DNA of 64,000 nucleotides from an uncultured Prevotellaceae bacterium (GTDB lineage Bacteria > Bacteroidota > Bacteroidia > Bacteroidales > Bacteroidaceae), in the NCBI GenBank assembly GCA_902774795.1, contig CACYKA010000004.1, positions 1-64,000 on the forward strand, read 5' to 3'. The notes beneath the pieces are model-generated. The model saw only the letters and a list, made by a program, of their open reading frames with translations. It made no database searches and had not been told where the DNA came from. Positions 45,541 to 56,012 of the stretch are shown piece after piece; within the stretch, counting starts at the first letter, position 1; the number at the start of each line of letters is the position of its first letter. Position numbers and translations under genes: made by a program.

Positions 45541-45782
45541 GTCCCGCAGATCTCGCAGATATAGCAGATTTTTTTACCTCACACAGATAGCACTGATAAC
45601 ACTGATAAAATATATCGCGGCTCACGCATAATGCTATAGCATGATGCAGGGCTATAGGTGCGAGCCGGCACTCTGAAAGTTCACTCTCAAGATGCCGGTA
45701 GCACTATTGCCCATAGCCGTAGGTATACCTACGACATAGCCACGATAAATTCTTTCTGCCATATCTGCGCTTTCAGCGGGAC
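45541..45782. ncRNA. Second structured element, 242 bases
   Basis: The ends GTCCCGC (45541-45547) and GCGGGAC (45776-45782) are complementary. After a 6-by-6 internal loop, 45554-45568 pairs with 45755-45769 (14 of 15). Inside: ATCGCGGCT with AGCCACGAT (45614/45738), GGCTAT with ATAGCC (45650/45713), CCGGCA with TGCCGG (45665/45693), and the perfect palindromes ATGCTATAGCAT and GTAGGTATACCTAC. There is no reading frame. It could be a structured RNA or a small inverted-repeat element; 44926-44941 carries a related end sequence (GTCCCGCAGAAAGCGC). Confidence 0.5.
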
Positions 45783-45816
45783 TTATAATCAACATCTGTG
45801 TACCTAAAAATAGGGC

Positions 45817-45858
45817 AAAAAAATCAACCTATGTTCGTGACGCCACGAACATAGGTTG
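45817..45858 (-). terminator. Intrinsic terminator of the giant surface-protein gene
   Basis: A perfect hairpin of 15 base pairs (45825-45839 with 45844-45858, core CCTATGTTCGTG) is followed on the minus strand by seven T. Confidence 0.88.
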
Positions 45859-45870
45859 TTTGGGGGTAGT

Positions 45871-45903
45871 AACCCGGGTTCGTGAGCCCACGAACATAGG
45901 GTT
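45871..45903. repeat. Second, related hairpin
   Basis: AACCC/GGGTT encloses TTCGTG/CACGAA with an internal loop. It shares TTCGTG and CACGAACATAGG with the terminator hairpin beside it, as if one was copied from the other. Confidence 0.7.
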
Positions 45904-45928
45904 CATTTTTGGGGGCAGTATTTTGCTT

Positions 45929-48900
45929 TTAATTTACTGATATTTTCTTGCCGTTGATGATATAGATTCCAGGAGAAACTCTCTGCTTCCAAGTGCCGTC
46001 AAGAACCTGCTCTTCAGTCGCTACGCGACGTCCCTGCATGTCATAGACATAACCGTCACCGACATACTCACGACGCTCAGTCACTTCCTCATCCTCATTC
46101 TGTTCTCTGCCATATTCTTCCGTCTCTACAAAGAGGTCATCGAAGACAACAGGTACGAAATCAACACTGCCGCGTGTCATTCCACGGGCATCGCTGCCAC
46201 CACCACCTGTTGCACGGTAATATACCTTATTGCTTAAAACATACCAGTTATTACGAATCCATCCGCCTTTAGAACCGTTTTCTTCCTTATTTGGATTAGC
46301 ATTCAGGTAGAAACCAAGGCCTGCGTTGTCTTGTGAAGGTAGTGTGGCTTTAATATTACCAGTTTCAGAATAAGGATGAAGAGGGTCATCATTGTCTTTT
46401 ACAATTGTTCCCTTTAGTGGCAAGCCGAACACGTACACATCATTGCCAGCAGTAAGTTTCTGTTCCAGATATTCGCCCGAAAGAATGTTATCACGTTCAC
46501 CTAAATCATCTTCATTGGAAGTAAAACCAGATGTTAGAGAGGTCGAAGGTGATGATGTCGGTATAGTCACCTTGATGACATCTGTCTGGTCCCACATAGC
46601 CAATAAGGCTGGTGTTCCTGCTGGTACGAACTTATTGTTCCCAGCGTAAGTTCCTGTATTATATCTGCCAATAGATTTCGGATGTAAATCACTTGGCGGA
46701 CTCCATGGCGAATTGGCAGATTCGCATAGGAATGCCTGATAAACTCTTAAATATTCCTCTTCTTCTATCTTTTCTTCATTATCATCTGGCAGCAAGATGT
46801 CAAATGGATAATATACGGACGCATAGTTATATGATGTACCGCGCATAGCTTCGTCACCACCACTATGGGTTATGATGTTCAGTCCTATCATGTTAGCTGG
46901 TTGCAAGCACCACTTCGCATGGTCGGTATGTGTATTGTGCGTCAGTTTCAGGTCGTAAATGTTGGCTCCATCGTCTTGGTGATAGCTCAGATACTTTCTA
47001 TTAGCAGGAACAGTTCTGTCGTGTATCAGGAAGACACCACCGCCAATATCCATCATCCATAATGCTGATGCTTCACCCGCTGTAGCTGTCATATAGGCTT
47101 TTGCTCGTACACCATCGCCTTCAGCCACATTCTGAGCAGTTGCACCCTTGACATATAGTCCCTGAGTGCTCATAACAACATTACTGTTGTTGTTATTGGC
47201 ATCATTATAAGTGATATAGAAAATACTTGCAGGATCATACTCTACAGCAGGGATAGGTATATCACCACGAGTGGCATTTGATGTCGTGTAACCTCCACCA
47301 AGAATATCGAATGTAGTCTCCACGCCTTCCTTTTCATAGAAGTGCATGGGTATTGCATTTGTCAACTCTGTCTTGTGCGTATATCCACTTGCATAGCGGA
47401 TAGGGTCAATTCCCTCAATTCCTGAAGGTGAATGCAGACGATAATAACCTGCTACGAATGGCTCAAGGTTTCTATCGTCATACACTAACGCCTGTGCAGC
47501 CATCAATTGAGCAGAAGTAATTTCTGTGTCACCTAAGATGGCCGTAGCAAGTTCTGTGTTTTCATTATAAACATCTTCAGTTAATGCGCCAATATATCCA
47601 ACATATCTGAAGTAAGGGTCAAACATGTCCTTACTCAGTCCGAATGTAAACTCTGTTGGAGTATTACTAAGTTTTATGTGTATTCCTGATGCTCCATCAT
47701 TGACGGTCTTGAAATAATATTGGTCACCAGAATTGTTGACAACAGGGTGAATACGGAAGTATCCGTCAGTAGGTGCATACAATAGTTCGAAAACACCATT
47801 AGGATTTGTATCATCCCCCTTGTTGATTGTAATGTCAACAGAGTATGCCACTGTCGGTGCTGAAGTCGGAACCATAATCTTGTCAGTTTCACCTGCATTG
47901 TCGTTACCGCTATTCTTATAGATGTAGCGATTATAGAAAATGAAGCCGTATGGATCGCCGACAGGTGACCACAGGTAGTCGTTGGTGTAGTGCGTACCGT
48001 GTCCCGACTTCACCTCCAATCCCCAGGCATTGGTATATTGTGCCAACCATGGTGTGTCGCCTACCTTCGATTCCAAGGTGTACCATTTGTTCTGTGAAGG
48101 ATTTGTCACAAAACCTTCACCTGCATTGGTCGACAGGTCACCATCAAAAGAATAAACTATGTTGATGTGTACGATCTTACCCAATAGGCCTGTATCGTCA
48201 CCCATCTGTTTGACTTCATATCCCTTATACTTGTTGTTCATTGCATCGACGGCTACTCCTTCTTGGGTATACACGCCATCTACGATGAATGAATATACAA
48301 CATTAGGACGATAGAACACATCAGGAACTTTCAGTACGTCACCCAAACTGATATGTCCTGCATCGTAACAGTAGGTGGTGTTTGTGCCAGAAGAACCATA
48401 TGGCAATGTCCATCCTAACTGATAAGTGTCACCAGCTATCGTAGTCGCGCTTGTTAAGTCACGCTTCGTGGTTCCGTCCCATTGCTTCTTGTCGGTTGAC
48501 GAATTCCATTCCACAGGAGTAGACGGCATGGTCTGATTAGCGCGATAAGGAATCTCTGCTGTCTTGTTACCGATATTAGCAAGCACTAAGTGATATACAA
48601 CCTTGTGTGTAGCCAATGCGAAGATTATATACTGGGTTGGGGCACTGGTGGTGAGCGCGTCTCCATGTCCGCTAAGCATTGTGGTCTTGTCGCCTGTCTT
48701 TGCCAGTACACCATAGTCATAGTCATCACGACTAAGGAGCATGAATGTGGTAGGCGATTCATCCAAATTACAAGTTGTTGTAGTAGCCTCATGAACATAC
48801 TTGCCTGTCTCACCTATACTCTTAATCTTTATAGCATATGGGTCGTCTCCTTCCAATGTCCATTCGTATACATCAGTTGCCTGTAAGTTTTGGTCTGCTG

Positions 48901-51900
48901 TACCGTCAATTGCTGTACCATTGCTCTTCATCATATTGTCATCATACCAAATGATGTTGTAAAGCAGATTAGCTCCAAGTGCCAAAGCAGCATCATTAGA
49001 GTCGTCCGCACGAGCTACGTGGGAGTTTTCTACAGTCTTAGAGTTAGGCACTCGGAACAAAGATTTTGTTTCATCGTATGTCTTATAGCGCACATAGACT
49101 TCATCGTCGTATAGACCGTAAAGATGCGGGAGCTCCTTGGTAGGGTCACCCATGTCAGTTTCCTTTTCATAGAACAGGAAGAATTCTGGTTCCAAAAGCG
49201 GTGTACGGATGGCTTCTGGTATGACGGGCACAAATCCGTTCTGGGAAGCTTCAGCCTGGCTTTGCGTACCACTGACGGCAAGAATACCATACTTCACGGC
49301 ATTGCTGCCGTTTGTTCCGTTGGTATAAACCTTATAAGTATATTCGTGTTCCACATCGTCCAGCAGTTTCACCTGCGATTTGGTACCGTCAAAGGTGCAC
49401 GACATGCTCAGGAAACCTGCTTCGGTGGCAGTAGATGCAGCATCGCTTGTGGTCATGCTTGCACCATTGAGGAATGAATAGGTATAGGCTTCAGTTCCTG
49501 CTTCAGCAAGAGAATAGCCGCCGCTGGTGTGCGAGAGCAAGGCAAATCGATTGCTGATAGCTTTTGTACCTTCAGTCTGACTCCTGTTAAACAGATAAAC
49601 AGCGTATGGATCAGGGACACTATTTCTTGTTTCCAACAGCTTCCACTGCCAAGCCTTTTCGTCGCCATCAACTGTTACCGGTTTAGATGAACCCTGTTTG
49701 ATACCGCTATTATAAATAGCATCTTTTGTATTCAACTGCATGGTAAACCACTTTCCCTTCAGTATTTGGTCTGCATCGGACACTTCGTCATACAAATAAC
49801 GCACATAGATTACATTGCCGTCAAGATTCGTATAGGTCAGATGATTATCAGCGGCCAGTGAGGCGGTGATTTCCTTGCTGCTTATGTCGGTTTTTGTTGA
49901 CACTTCAGTATATATACCGTCTGAAAGAGTCAGCTCCGTATAGAATTTGAAATCTTTAGCCAATGGACTTTGGAAATGAGTAGGTATATGTGGCAATAGT
50001 TCTCCGGCAGAGCGGTAGCGTAGCGATTCGTGGCCGCTATTATCAACGATACGGTAGTTATATACCATCGGACGGTAAAGCTTGGTATGCGTATTGGCAT
50101 CAGCTGCACCCTCTGTTACCAATGTGCTGAAACCGCTTACGTATCTGTCGTTGTCGAAGCGTGGCATCAATTGCATATTGCCGCTAGCGTCCTGCACCGC
50201 CATGAATGTAGCGTTGGTGACGTTAAGACGCAGTCCGTCGTACCAAGTGGGATGTATTGAAGCAGTTGCTCCCAGCGATACTCCTGGGGTTTCAGAATAT
50301 GTGCCCTCCATATCACCATTGTCCAATGTTGCTCCAGTAGCATTAGTTACGAAATAATCCGTATTGTCGGATACACTTGTGATTTGGATATTATATGGGT
50401 CAAAACCATTGGAGAATGAGAACCGGCCAAACTTTTTGACAGTAGCATCGCTGCTCGAACCTTCAATAATTACTGCAATTCTATTGTTCTTGTAACTATT
50501 ATCTTCGTATGCATTAGGCGTACCAGTTCCCCAATCATGGTTGGATTTGATACTATTCTCTTTATCCTCATCAATGTATCCCATCTCATAGTCAATACGG
50601 GCATTAGGCTTCACATACCATAGAACTGCATTTCCTGAATCATAGATAGTGTTGATATTGTCTATGATATATTGCGACATGCCGCCTGAAGGAACGGTAT
50701 TTGAGTGAATAGTTGATGTACCATCGTTTGATGCATAATTATTGCCTTGTTGAATTATGAATGGTGCGCCAGCTTTAGAACTTGGAGTATAACTCTGTGC
50801 ATACTCATCCTTTACAATGTAGGTGACATATTGGTCGTTCAGGTTGCCCTTGGCATCAAGTACGTTCTCGGAGCCGTATGGTGGGAGATTCGTTAAGTCT
50901 GTGGAAGTATAATCTCCACCTATGCGCTTGTCCATGAGGTAATACTGGTGCATACCTGTACGTTTCTTTGCGCTCGACCAGAAGATATACTCTTTCACCA
51001 TCGGGCTGTTGTAAGGTCGGATGGCATTGTACTTGGTTTCTTTATATGGATCATCCGGACTGCTAGGAAGTGGCTTACGCATAATCTCCCATCCGTGCTG
51101 GTCAATCAGAATAAGGGCGGGGTCAATAGTTGTCTTTACTAAGTCAAAGTATCCATCACCCATATTCACGGTTTGATACCAGTGTTCGATCTCTTCCCAG
51201 CCTTTTGAGGTCTTACCTTCCTTATTGTAGCCGTTCCAACGTTTAGCATATGCCCAGTTAACATAGGGATGGAAGTCCATGTCTGTTTCTAGATAGTTCC
51301 TCAAAGTCTTAGCTGTTGGTGCTCCGTATTTATAATACACATCTGCAGGTACTGTGGTTGGGTCAGTTGCTAAAGCCTTCGCACTGGACTCACCATAGAT
51401 TTTCTTGCGTACGGTATCAAAGGTTTTCCAATACTGTTCGAAAGATTTCACGACACGTCGTTCATTGGTAGTGCCGTCATTAATCAATTCTGAAGTCATC
51501 AACTGATACTGTCCTGTGGCCCCAAGTATCATATAATCTGTACCTTCTATGCCCGTGATTCCATACCAAGCCAAATTGGTCACTACGTGATTGCTGCCGC
51601 CATAATTCTGAACATATGTACGGAAATATCCGTTGTAATTGTTTGTACTACCTGCGGGATAAGTTTCCTGCTGACGTGAGCATATTTTTACATGGTAAGG
51701 GTCGTTGTTCGCACTCTCTAAATACCATGCCCAACGCGTACGAGTGCTGGCGGCACCCTGCTGTTGCAGTTCGTATTCATCCTGACCATAGACGAAGAAG
51801 TTACAGTCACCGTTACAATAGGGATATACAGCCTGCACGGGCTCTGTTGTTAGTCCATCCGCACCATTTTCTTGTTTGAAACTGTCTCCTGTTCTGAATT

Positions 51901-54900
51901 TCAACAGATACAAGACTCCTTTCTGCAGGTTGATGGTATTATTGACATCGTAGGTGACATAAATATGTCCGTTTTCTCCTACGGTTGCCAGTTCAGAGGC
52001 TCCTCCTTTTAGTGTATATTTACCATCTGTAACAGTGAAATCGGTGGATAGATAGTAGTGGTAGGAAGCAACCAACGGACTGAAATAATCGGTAGGGAAG
52101 CGTGGCGCATCAGAACTAATCTGTCTCGTTACCACTGTTAATAAATCTGTTCCGCTTTTGTCTATCAGGTGATAGGTGTAATTCGAAGCCGATGTAGCGG
52201 TAAGTCGGAAGCGCAACGCGTTATCAAAGTGTTCATATTTGGCGTTGCTATAAATACAAGAGCCAGTGACATCATTACGACCAATATGGTAATAGGTTTC
52301 AGAAGCATCTGGATCTTCAGCTCCACCACCAGTAGCCGCCATAACCTCATATACACCGACGTTATTGGCACTTTGGGCAATAAATTTAGAGGCATTAGAA
52401 CTGCTGGCGTCCCAACCCAATATGGCTTCATTTACCCATGAACTGACATTTACATATTTGTCTAATCCTACATTTTTTATCAGCATGGCATATGGATCGC
52501 TCAGGGTCAGATGCCATTGGTAATAGGAATTCTCCGCTTGAGTGTTATCAATATCTGCCACACTTTTGATGGAAGAGGACTCTGTGTCCCAATAGATATA
52601 TTCACCATTCAGACGCACGTTGTAGTTACCGCTAAGATCTCTTGCAACCGTATAACGTATATAGATGTTGGCATAAATACCATCGGTGACATTATCACCA
52701 ACATAAGGTGCATTGACTATTGGAGGAGTCGCTGCATCAGCATTGTCTTTTGTCGCATAGAAAGACATTGTGGCAACAAGTGGACTACTGATAATTTCGG
52801 GGATACGAGCTATATCGAGACGAATACCTACGTCCTGCATGTTGCTGGCTTTCACGGCGACAGTTCCATCACTTCTTACGATATGATAGAGATATTTTTT
52901 CTTCTCCAGTTCTACCACCTTGATGCGGCTGGCTTCACCAGCATCTGCCTTAATCTTGTAGGCCATCGGGTTGCCTGTACTGCCGTAGTTCCATCCTATA
53001 TATTTTGGAGCATCATAAGTGCCAAATTGTCGCAGAACCATTGTGCCGGAACCATTGTCGGCTTCTATCTCCCATGAACTGATGTCCTGAGGAGCACCTT
53101 CAACAATGGAACCCGTCTGGGATGATAAGGCATCTCCATTTGCAGCACTGGTGGCACAGCCGATATAGCGGTTATGTGCAGCCGTTGCAGAAACTCCTGC
53201 AGCAGCTGTCGCATCCTCACTGGTCTTACGGCTGATAATCTTCAGTTCGAAGGGGTCGCCGATAAATGCCACCTGAGCTTCGGCAGAGTTTTCACCTTGG
53301 TGCAGGTCGCTATTAGAACCACGACCTGTACTGAACTGGTTACCGTTGCTTGTGTCATAGAATGCTACGTACTGATCTTCCGCCTGTCCGTTCAAGCGAA
53401 TGGTGTACCAGCGGGCATCCTCATAACTGCCACCTACAGGCAGTGATTCAAATGGCATCGATGATTCGTATTTCAGCCAGATAACTCGGCCGTTGTTGGC
53501 GGTCTCAACATCATCAAAGTTTGTTATGGCATTATCTGCAACACCATCTAAGTCATCGGTCTTATATGCTCCAATAAAATTGGCATACTTGCGCTTCAGC
53601 TTGTCAGGAACATGCGAAAGCAGTGTAGCCGTACCTTCGTATTCTGACATCTCCACAGTTGCCACCAAAGGTGTGTTCGTCAATGGCGATTTCACTTTGT
53701 AAGTATATGTCCTGATTTCATAGGGCTTCTCAGGGGTAGATTCTGCAGTAGCCGCTGTCTTCCATTGGAATCTTGGATTGTTACCGCTGTCAACATTACC
53801 TGTCAGATAAAGGAACTCATTATTATTGCCACCTTTTTTACCTCCAGGTTGCCAGTTGTTGCCGTTAGTGTTAACTTTAGTAGCCATAAAGACATAGCCT
53901 TCACCATTGTCAGCATTCAGCATGGCGAAAGAGTTCCAGATAGGGTTCATCTCGGCAGAACCGCCGTTACCACCACGATAGAAACCAGGCTTTTGAACGG
54001 AGGTTACTACGCCTGCCTCATTGGTCTGGGTGTATTGTATGTCATCGTCACTCGCAATCCACATGTTGTTACTTGCATCCTGTTTACCCTGTAAAAACAA
54101 GCTGGCGCCCCTATAGTATTTCTTCACTTTCTTGTTCAGGGCCTTATCGGACTCCATGAAAGTCGCATCGCCGTTGTAGGAGGTACGGAGTACAATGTTA
54201 TAGGGATCGTTGCCCTCAAACTTGAAGCGGAAATGGAAGTTATGATGAGCGTTATTGTTGAAACCTGGCTTTGCAACATAAGTAAAATCATTACTCGTCA
54301 AATTCTCCTCTGTTAAATTCGATGCAGGAATGGCGGCAGGACGGTTGGCACGGTCCTTATTGAAGCACAGGAAGCGGTCACCCAACTTGATGTTATAATC
54401 CTGCGAGCCGTCAAGCTTGGCAATGGTGTTATCCGTCTTGTAAGTATAGGTGACATAGATATCTTGATCTGAGCTAATCGTATAATCTGCAGGATTGATG
54501 GGCGAATCAGTTGTTATGGCGTACAGGTCGTATTTTGTTGTCATATACTGATAAATCTGTGCCCTGCCGTTACCATCGAAGTATGTATTTTGCGGATTAG
54601 TAAAATTCGAAGCAGTCTGCCTCGTCACATTTGCCGATGCATAATATTTGAAATTTTCAGCTAACGGACTCATAAAATGAGGTGGTAGGCCCACAGTGGT
54701 TGCATCATCAACGAAAACGCGTATGGCTTCTACGCGAATGTTGGTGAATCTGTCAGTAAGGTTGACTCCGTCACTGGAATTCTTTGTAGTAAACGGCAAC
54801 GTCAATATATGATACGTCACCTTATATGCCCTCGTCTCGTTTTGAGCCCCTGCCAGCAGGAGCATGAAAGCTAATAATCGGATAATATGTAGTCTCTTGA

Positions 54901-54907
54901 TAGCCAT
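45929..54907 (-). CDS. Giant repeat-built surface protein with type IX-like tail
   Basis: A 2,992-residue exported protein. The signal peptide is at residues 1-27 (LLAFMLLLAGAQNETRA). About eight degenerate modules of 230-360 residues follow, beginning near residues 77, 405, 711, 947, 1302, 1649, 1902 and 2199. Each opens with a line like SPLAENFKYY or SPLVASYHYY, then IYVTYTY/IYVRYLY, and later DPYNI/DPYAI. The C-terminus (VYDMQGRRVA ... PGIYIINGKKISVN) resembles the Prevotella/Porphyromonas type IX secretion sorting domain. Composition is rich in Asn, Thr, Ser, Asp and Tyr with little Cys, as in adhesins. The gene is last of a minus-strand fimbria-like cluster, 36 bases after a fimbrillin gene. 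It is probably a surface adhesin or stalk; the ligand is unknown. No enzymatic motif was noticed. Confidence 0.8.
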   Translation of the reverse strand: MAIKRLHIIRLLAFMLLLAGAQNETRAYKVTYHILTLPFTTKNSSDGVNLTDRFTNIRVEAIRVFVDDATTVGLPPHFMSPLAENFKYYASANVTRQTASNFTNPQNTYFDGNGRAQIYQYMTTKYDLYAITTDSPINPADYTISSDQDIYVTYTYKTDNTIAKLDGSQDYNIKLGDRFLCFNKDRANRPAAIPASNLTEENLTSNDFTYVAKPGFNNNAHHNFHFRFKFEGNDPYNIVLRTSYNGDATFMESDKALNKKVKKYYRGASLFLQGKQDASNNMWIASDDDIQYTQTNEAGVVTSVQKPGFYRGGNGGSAEMNPIWNSFAMLNADNGEGYVFMATKVNTNGNNWQPGGKKGGNNNEFLYLTGNVDSGNNPRFQWKTAATAESTPEKPYEIRTYTYKVKSPLTNTPLVATVEMSEYEGTATLLSHVPDKLKRKYANFIGAYKTDDLDGVADNAITNFDDVETANNGRVIWLKYESSMPFESLPVGGSYEDARWYTIRLNGQAEDQYVAFYDTSNGNQFSTGRGSNSDLHQGENSAEAQVAFIGDPFELKIISRKTSEDATAAAGVSATAAHNRYIGCATSAANGDALSSQTGSIVEGAPQDISSWEIEADNGSGTMVLRQFGTYDAPKYIGWNYGSTGNPMAYKIKADAGEASRIKVVELEKKKYLYHIVRSDGTVAVKASNMQDVGIRLDIARIPEIISSPLVATMSFYATKDNADAATPPIVNAPYVGDNVTDGIYANIYIRYTVARDLSGNYNVRLNGEYIYWDTESSSIKSVADIDNTQAENSYYQWHLTLSDPYAMLIKNVGLDKYVNVSSWVNEAILGWDASSSNASKFIAQSANNVGVYEVMAATGGGAEDPDASETYYHIGRNDVTGSCIYSNAKYEHFDNALRFRLTATSASNYTYHLIDKSGTDLLTVVTRQISSDAPRFPTDYFSPLVASYHYYLSTDFTVTDGKYTLKGGASELATVGENGHIYVTYDVNNTINLQKGVLYLLKFRTGDSFKQENGADGLTTEPVQAVYPYCNGDCNFFVYGQDEYELQQQGAASTRTRWAWYLESANNDPYHVKICSRQQETYPAGSTNNYNGYFRTYVQNYGGSNHVVTNLAWYGITGIEGTDYMILGATGQYQLMTSELINDGTTNERRVVKSFEQYWKTFDTVRKKIYGESSAKALATDPTTVPADVYYKYGAPTAKTLRNYLETDMDFHPYVNWAYAKRWNGYNKEGKTSKGWEEIEHWYQTVNMGDGYFDLVKTTIDPALILIDQHGWEIMRKPLPSSPDDPYKETKYNAIRPYNSPMVKEYIFWSSAKKRTGMHQYYLMDKRIGGDYTSTDLTNLPPYGSENVLDAKGNLNDQYVTYIVKDEYAQSYTPSSKAGAPFIIQQGNNYASNDGTSTIHSNTVPSGGMSQYIIDNINTIYDSGNAVLWYVKPNARIDYEMGYIDEDKENSIKSNHDWGTGTPNAYEDNSYKNNRIAVIIEGSSSDATVKKFGRFSFSNGFDPYNIQITSVSDNTDYFVTNATGATLDNGDMEGTYSETPGVSLGATASIHPTWYDGLRLNVTNATFMAVQDASGNMQLMPRFDNDRYVSGFSTLVTEGAADANTHTKLYRPMVYNYRIVDNSGHESLRYRSAGELLPHIPTHFQSPLAKDFKFYTELTLSDGIYTEVSTKTDISSKEITASLAADNHLTYTNLDGNVIYVRYLYDEVSDADQILKGKWFTMQLNTKDAIYNSGIKQGSSKPVTVDGDEKAWQWKLLETRNSVPDPYAVYLFNRSQTEGTKAISNRFALLSHTSGGYSLAEAGTEAYTYSFLNGASMTTSDAASTATEAGFLSMSCTFDGTKSQVKLLDDVEHEYTYKVYTNGTNGSNAVKYGILAVSGTQSQAEASQNGFVPVIPEAIRTPLLEPEFFLFYEKETDMGDPTKELPHLYGLYDDEVYVRYKTYDETKSLFRVPNSKTVENSHVARADDSNDAALALGANLLYNIIWYDDNMMKSNGTAIDGTADQNLQATDVYEWTLEGDDPYAIKIKSIGETGKYVHEATTTTCNLDESPTTFMLLSRDDYDYGVLAKTGDKTTMLSGHGDALTTSAPTQYIIFALATHKVVYHLVLANIGNKTAEIPYRANQTMPSTPVEWNSSTDKKQWDGTTKRDLTSATTIAGDTYQLGWTLPYGSSGTNTTYCYDAGHISLGDVLKVPDVFYRPNVVYSFIVDGVYTQEGVAVDAMNNKYKGYEVKQMGDDTGLLGKIVHINIVYSFDGDLSTNAGEGFVTNPSQNKWYTLESKVGDTPWLAQYTNAWGLEVKSGHGTHYTNDYLWSPVGDPYGFIFYNRYIYKNSGNDNAGETDKIMVPTSAPTVAYSVDITINKGDDTNPNGVFELLYAPTDGYFRIHPVVNNSGDQYYFKTVNDGASGIHIKLSNTPTEFTFGLSKDMFDPYFRYVGYIGALTEDVYNENTELATAILGDTEITSAQLMAAQALVYDDRNLEPFVAGYYRLHSPSGIEGIDPIRYASGYTHKTELTNAIPMHFYEKEGVETTFDILGGGYTTSNATRGDIPIPAVEYDPASIFYITYNDANNNNSNVVMSTQGLYVKGATAQNVAEGDGVRAKAYMTATAGEASALWMMDIGGGVFLIHDRTVPANRKYLSYHQDDGANIYDLKLTHNTHTDHAKWCLQPANMIGLNIITHSGGDEAMRGTSYNYASVYYPFDILLPDDNEEKIEEEEYLRVYQAFLCESANSPWSPPSDLHPKSIGRYNTGTYAGNNKFVPAGTPALLAMWDQTDVIKVTIPTSSPSTSLTSGFTSNEDDLGERDNILSGEYLEQKLTAGNDVYVFGLPLKGTIVKDNDDPLHPYSETGNIKATLPSQDNAGLGFYLNANPNKEENGSKGGWIRNNWYVLSNKVYYRATGGGGSDARGMTRGSVDFVPVVFDDLFVETEEYGREQNEDEEVTERREYVGDGYVYDMQGRRVATEEQVLDGTWKQRVSPGIYIINGKKISVN

Positions 54908-54910
54908 CTT

Positions 54911-54945
54911 TCAATTATCAATTGTCAATTGTCAATTATCAATTT
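54911..54945. repeat. CAATTATCAATTGT phrase repeat
   Basis: Four near-palindromic units of about 8 bases (CAATTATC / CAATTGTC) fill the gap between the fimbrillin 2 stop and the giant gene start. Confidence 0.75.
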
Positions 54946-55996
54946 ACCATTGTTCCGTAAATTTCGTGGTGTTCACTATCAGGTCGGTCTCTGTGATTGT
55001 GAAGGTGTAGGTGTAGCTGGTGCCTGCTGCCCATGTGGTGGCCTTTGTGGTTTTTAAGATATGGGGAAGTTGCGCTCCCCAGTCAGTCCATGTGGCATTG
55101 ACCTCTATTTCTCCTGCCCAGTCTTGGGGAATCATGAGTAAGGTTCCAATAACATCATTAGCAGAGTAGTTGCCATCAAGCGTTAGCACGAGGTTTGTGG
55201 CATCACCTGTTGGTGTCCATCCACTGCTGTGTGCATAAGTGCCATTATTCTTGATACCCTTTAGAGTAATCTTATTTATATGGATATCTGCTTGTGTAGA
55301 GGATAATTGCAGAATGATTTTGGTAAACGGATGCAGGAAGTCTAAAGTTACGCCGCTGGCACCATCCAATGCCTTTGTACGATTTGTTTTTAAGGCATAT
55401 ACGAACTCCTGAAGACCGCTGCCCTGTCCAGCAGAGGATGATTCGCTATCGTAAGTCATTGGGAGGTTTTTGCACTTGAACTGTGGATTTCGGGCGGTAT
55501 AGGTTACCAGACTAGCAACATCACTCATATCCGTAATGTATGAGGGGACTGCTGCCGGCATATAGGCAAAGAAATCGAGGGCACCCTCGGATGGCCAGTA
55601 GTGTTTGCCGTCGGAGAAGATCCATTTGTCTGTATCCCAGTTCACTGTTACGGGAGTGAAATAGGCTGTAGTGGTATTGGCACTGTATGCAGCAGCGGTG
55701 AAACTACCACTTGCCAGTGTGCCTGTTTCGTAGAATGTGGCACGGGTTCCTTCCATCATGCGCCAGACATCAGCTTTTAGACGGATTTCCTGAGGGCTTT
55801 CGTTGTCAGTCACGTTCTGTGGCTCGTCCTCGAAGCTGTCGCTGCTGCCGCCGCAGCCTGTCAGCATCGCTGCTGCCAGAAGAAAGGCTGCCGCTATATT
55901 GGCGGGGCGCCATTTCCTTATCGAAATGTCATTATATAGAGATGTCGAGATGTCGAAATCCCGGCGCCAAATGTCGTTATGTTGTAATGTCATCAT
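54944..55996 (-). CDS. Fimbrillin-family (Mfa1-like) lipoprotein, second copy
   Basis: A protein of up to 350 residues with lipobox AAAMLTGC and the Mfa1-like fimbrillin pattern. Recognisable segments are EIRLKADVWRMMEGTRATFY, HYWPSEGALDFFAYMP (near residue 145), LDFLHPFTKIILQL (near residue 225) and the final YTYTFTITETDL. Such subunits are exported as lipoproteins, trimmed by Arg-type proteases and polymerised by strand exchange. The N-terminal 25 residues before ISIRKWRPANIAAAF are encoded by ATGTCGTTATGT-like phrase repeats; no other clear start codon lies before the signal peptide, so the true start is uncertain. It sits between a zinc-ribbon remnant and the giant gene. Confidence 0.82.
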   Translation of the reverse strand: MMTLQHNDIWRRDFDISTSLYNDISIRKWRPANIAAAFLLAAAMLTGCGGSSDSFEDEPQNVTDNESPQEIRLKADVWRMMEGTRATFYETGTLASGSFTAAAYSANTTTAYFTPVTVNWDTDKWIFSDGKHYWPSEGALDFFAYMPAAVPSYITDMSDVASLVTYTARNPQFKCKNLPMTYDSESSSAGQGSGLQEFVYALKTNRTKALDGASGVTLDFLHPFTKIILQLSSTQADIHINKITLKGIKNNGTYAHSSGWTPTGDATNLVLTLDGNYSANDVIGTLLMIPQDWAGEIEVNATWTDWGAQLPHILKTTKATTWAAGTSYTYTFTITETDLIVNTTKFTEQW

Positions 55997-56012
55997 GTCA
56001 TTATTTCGAGTT

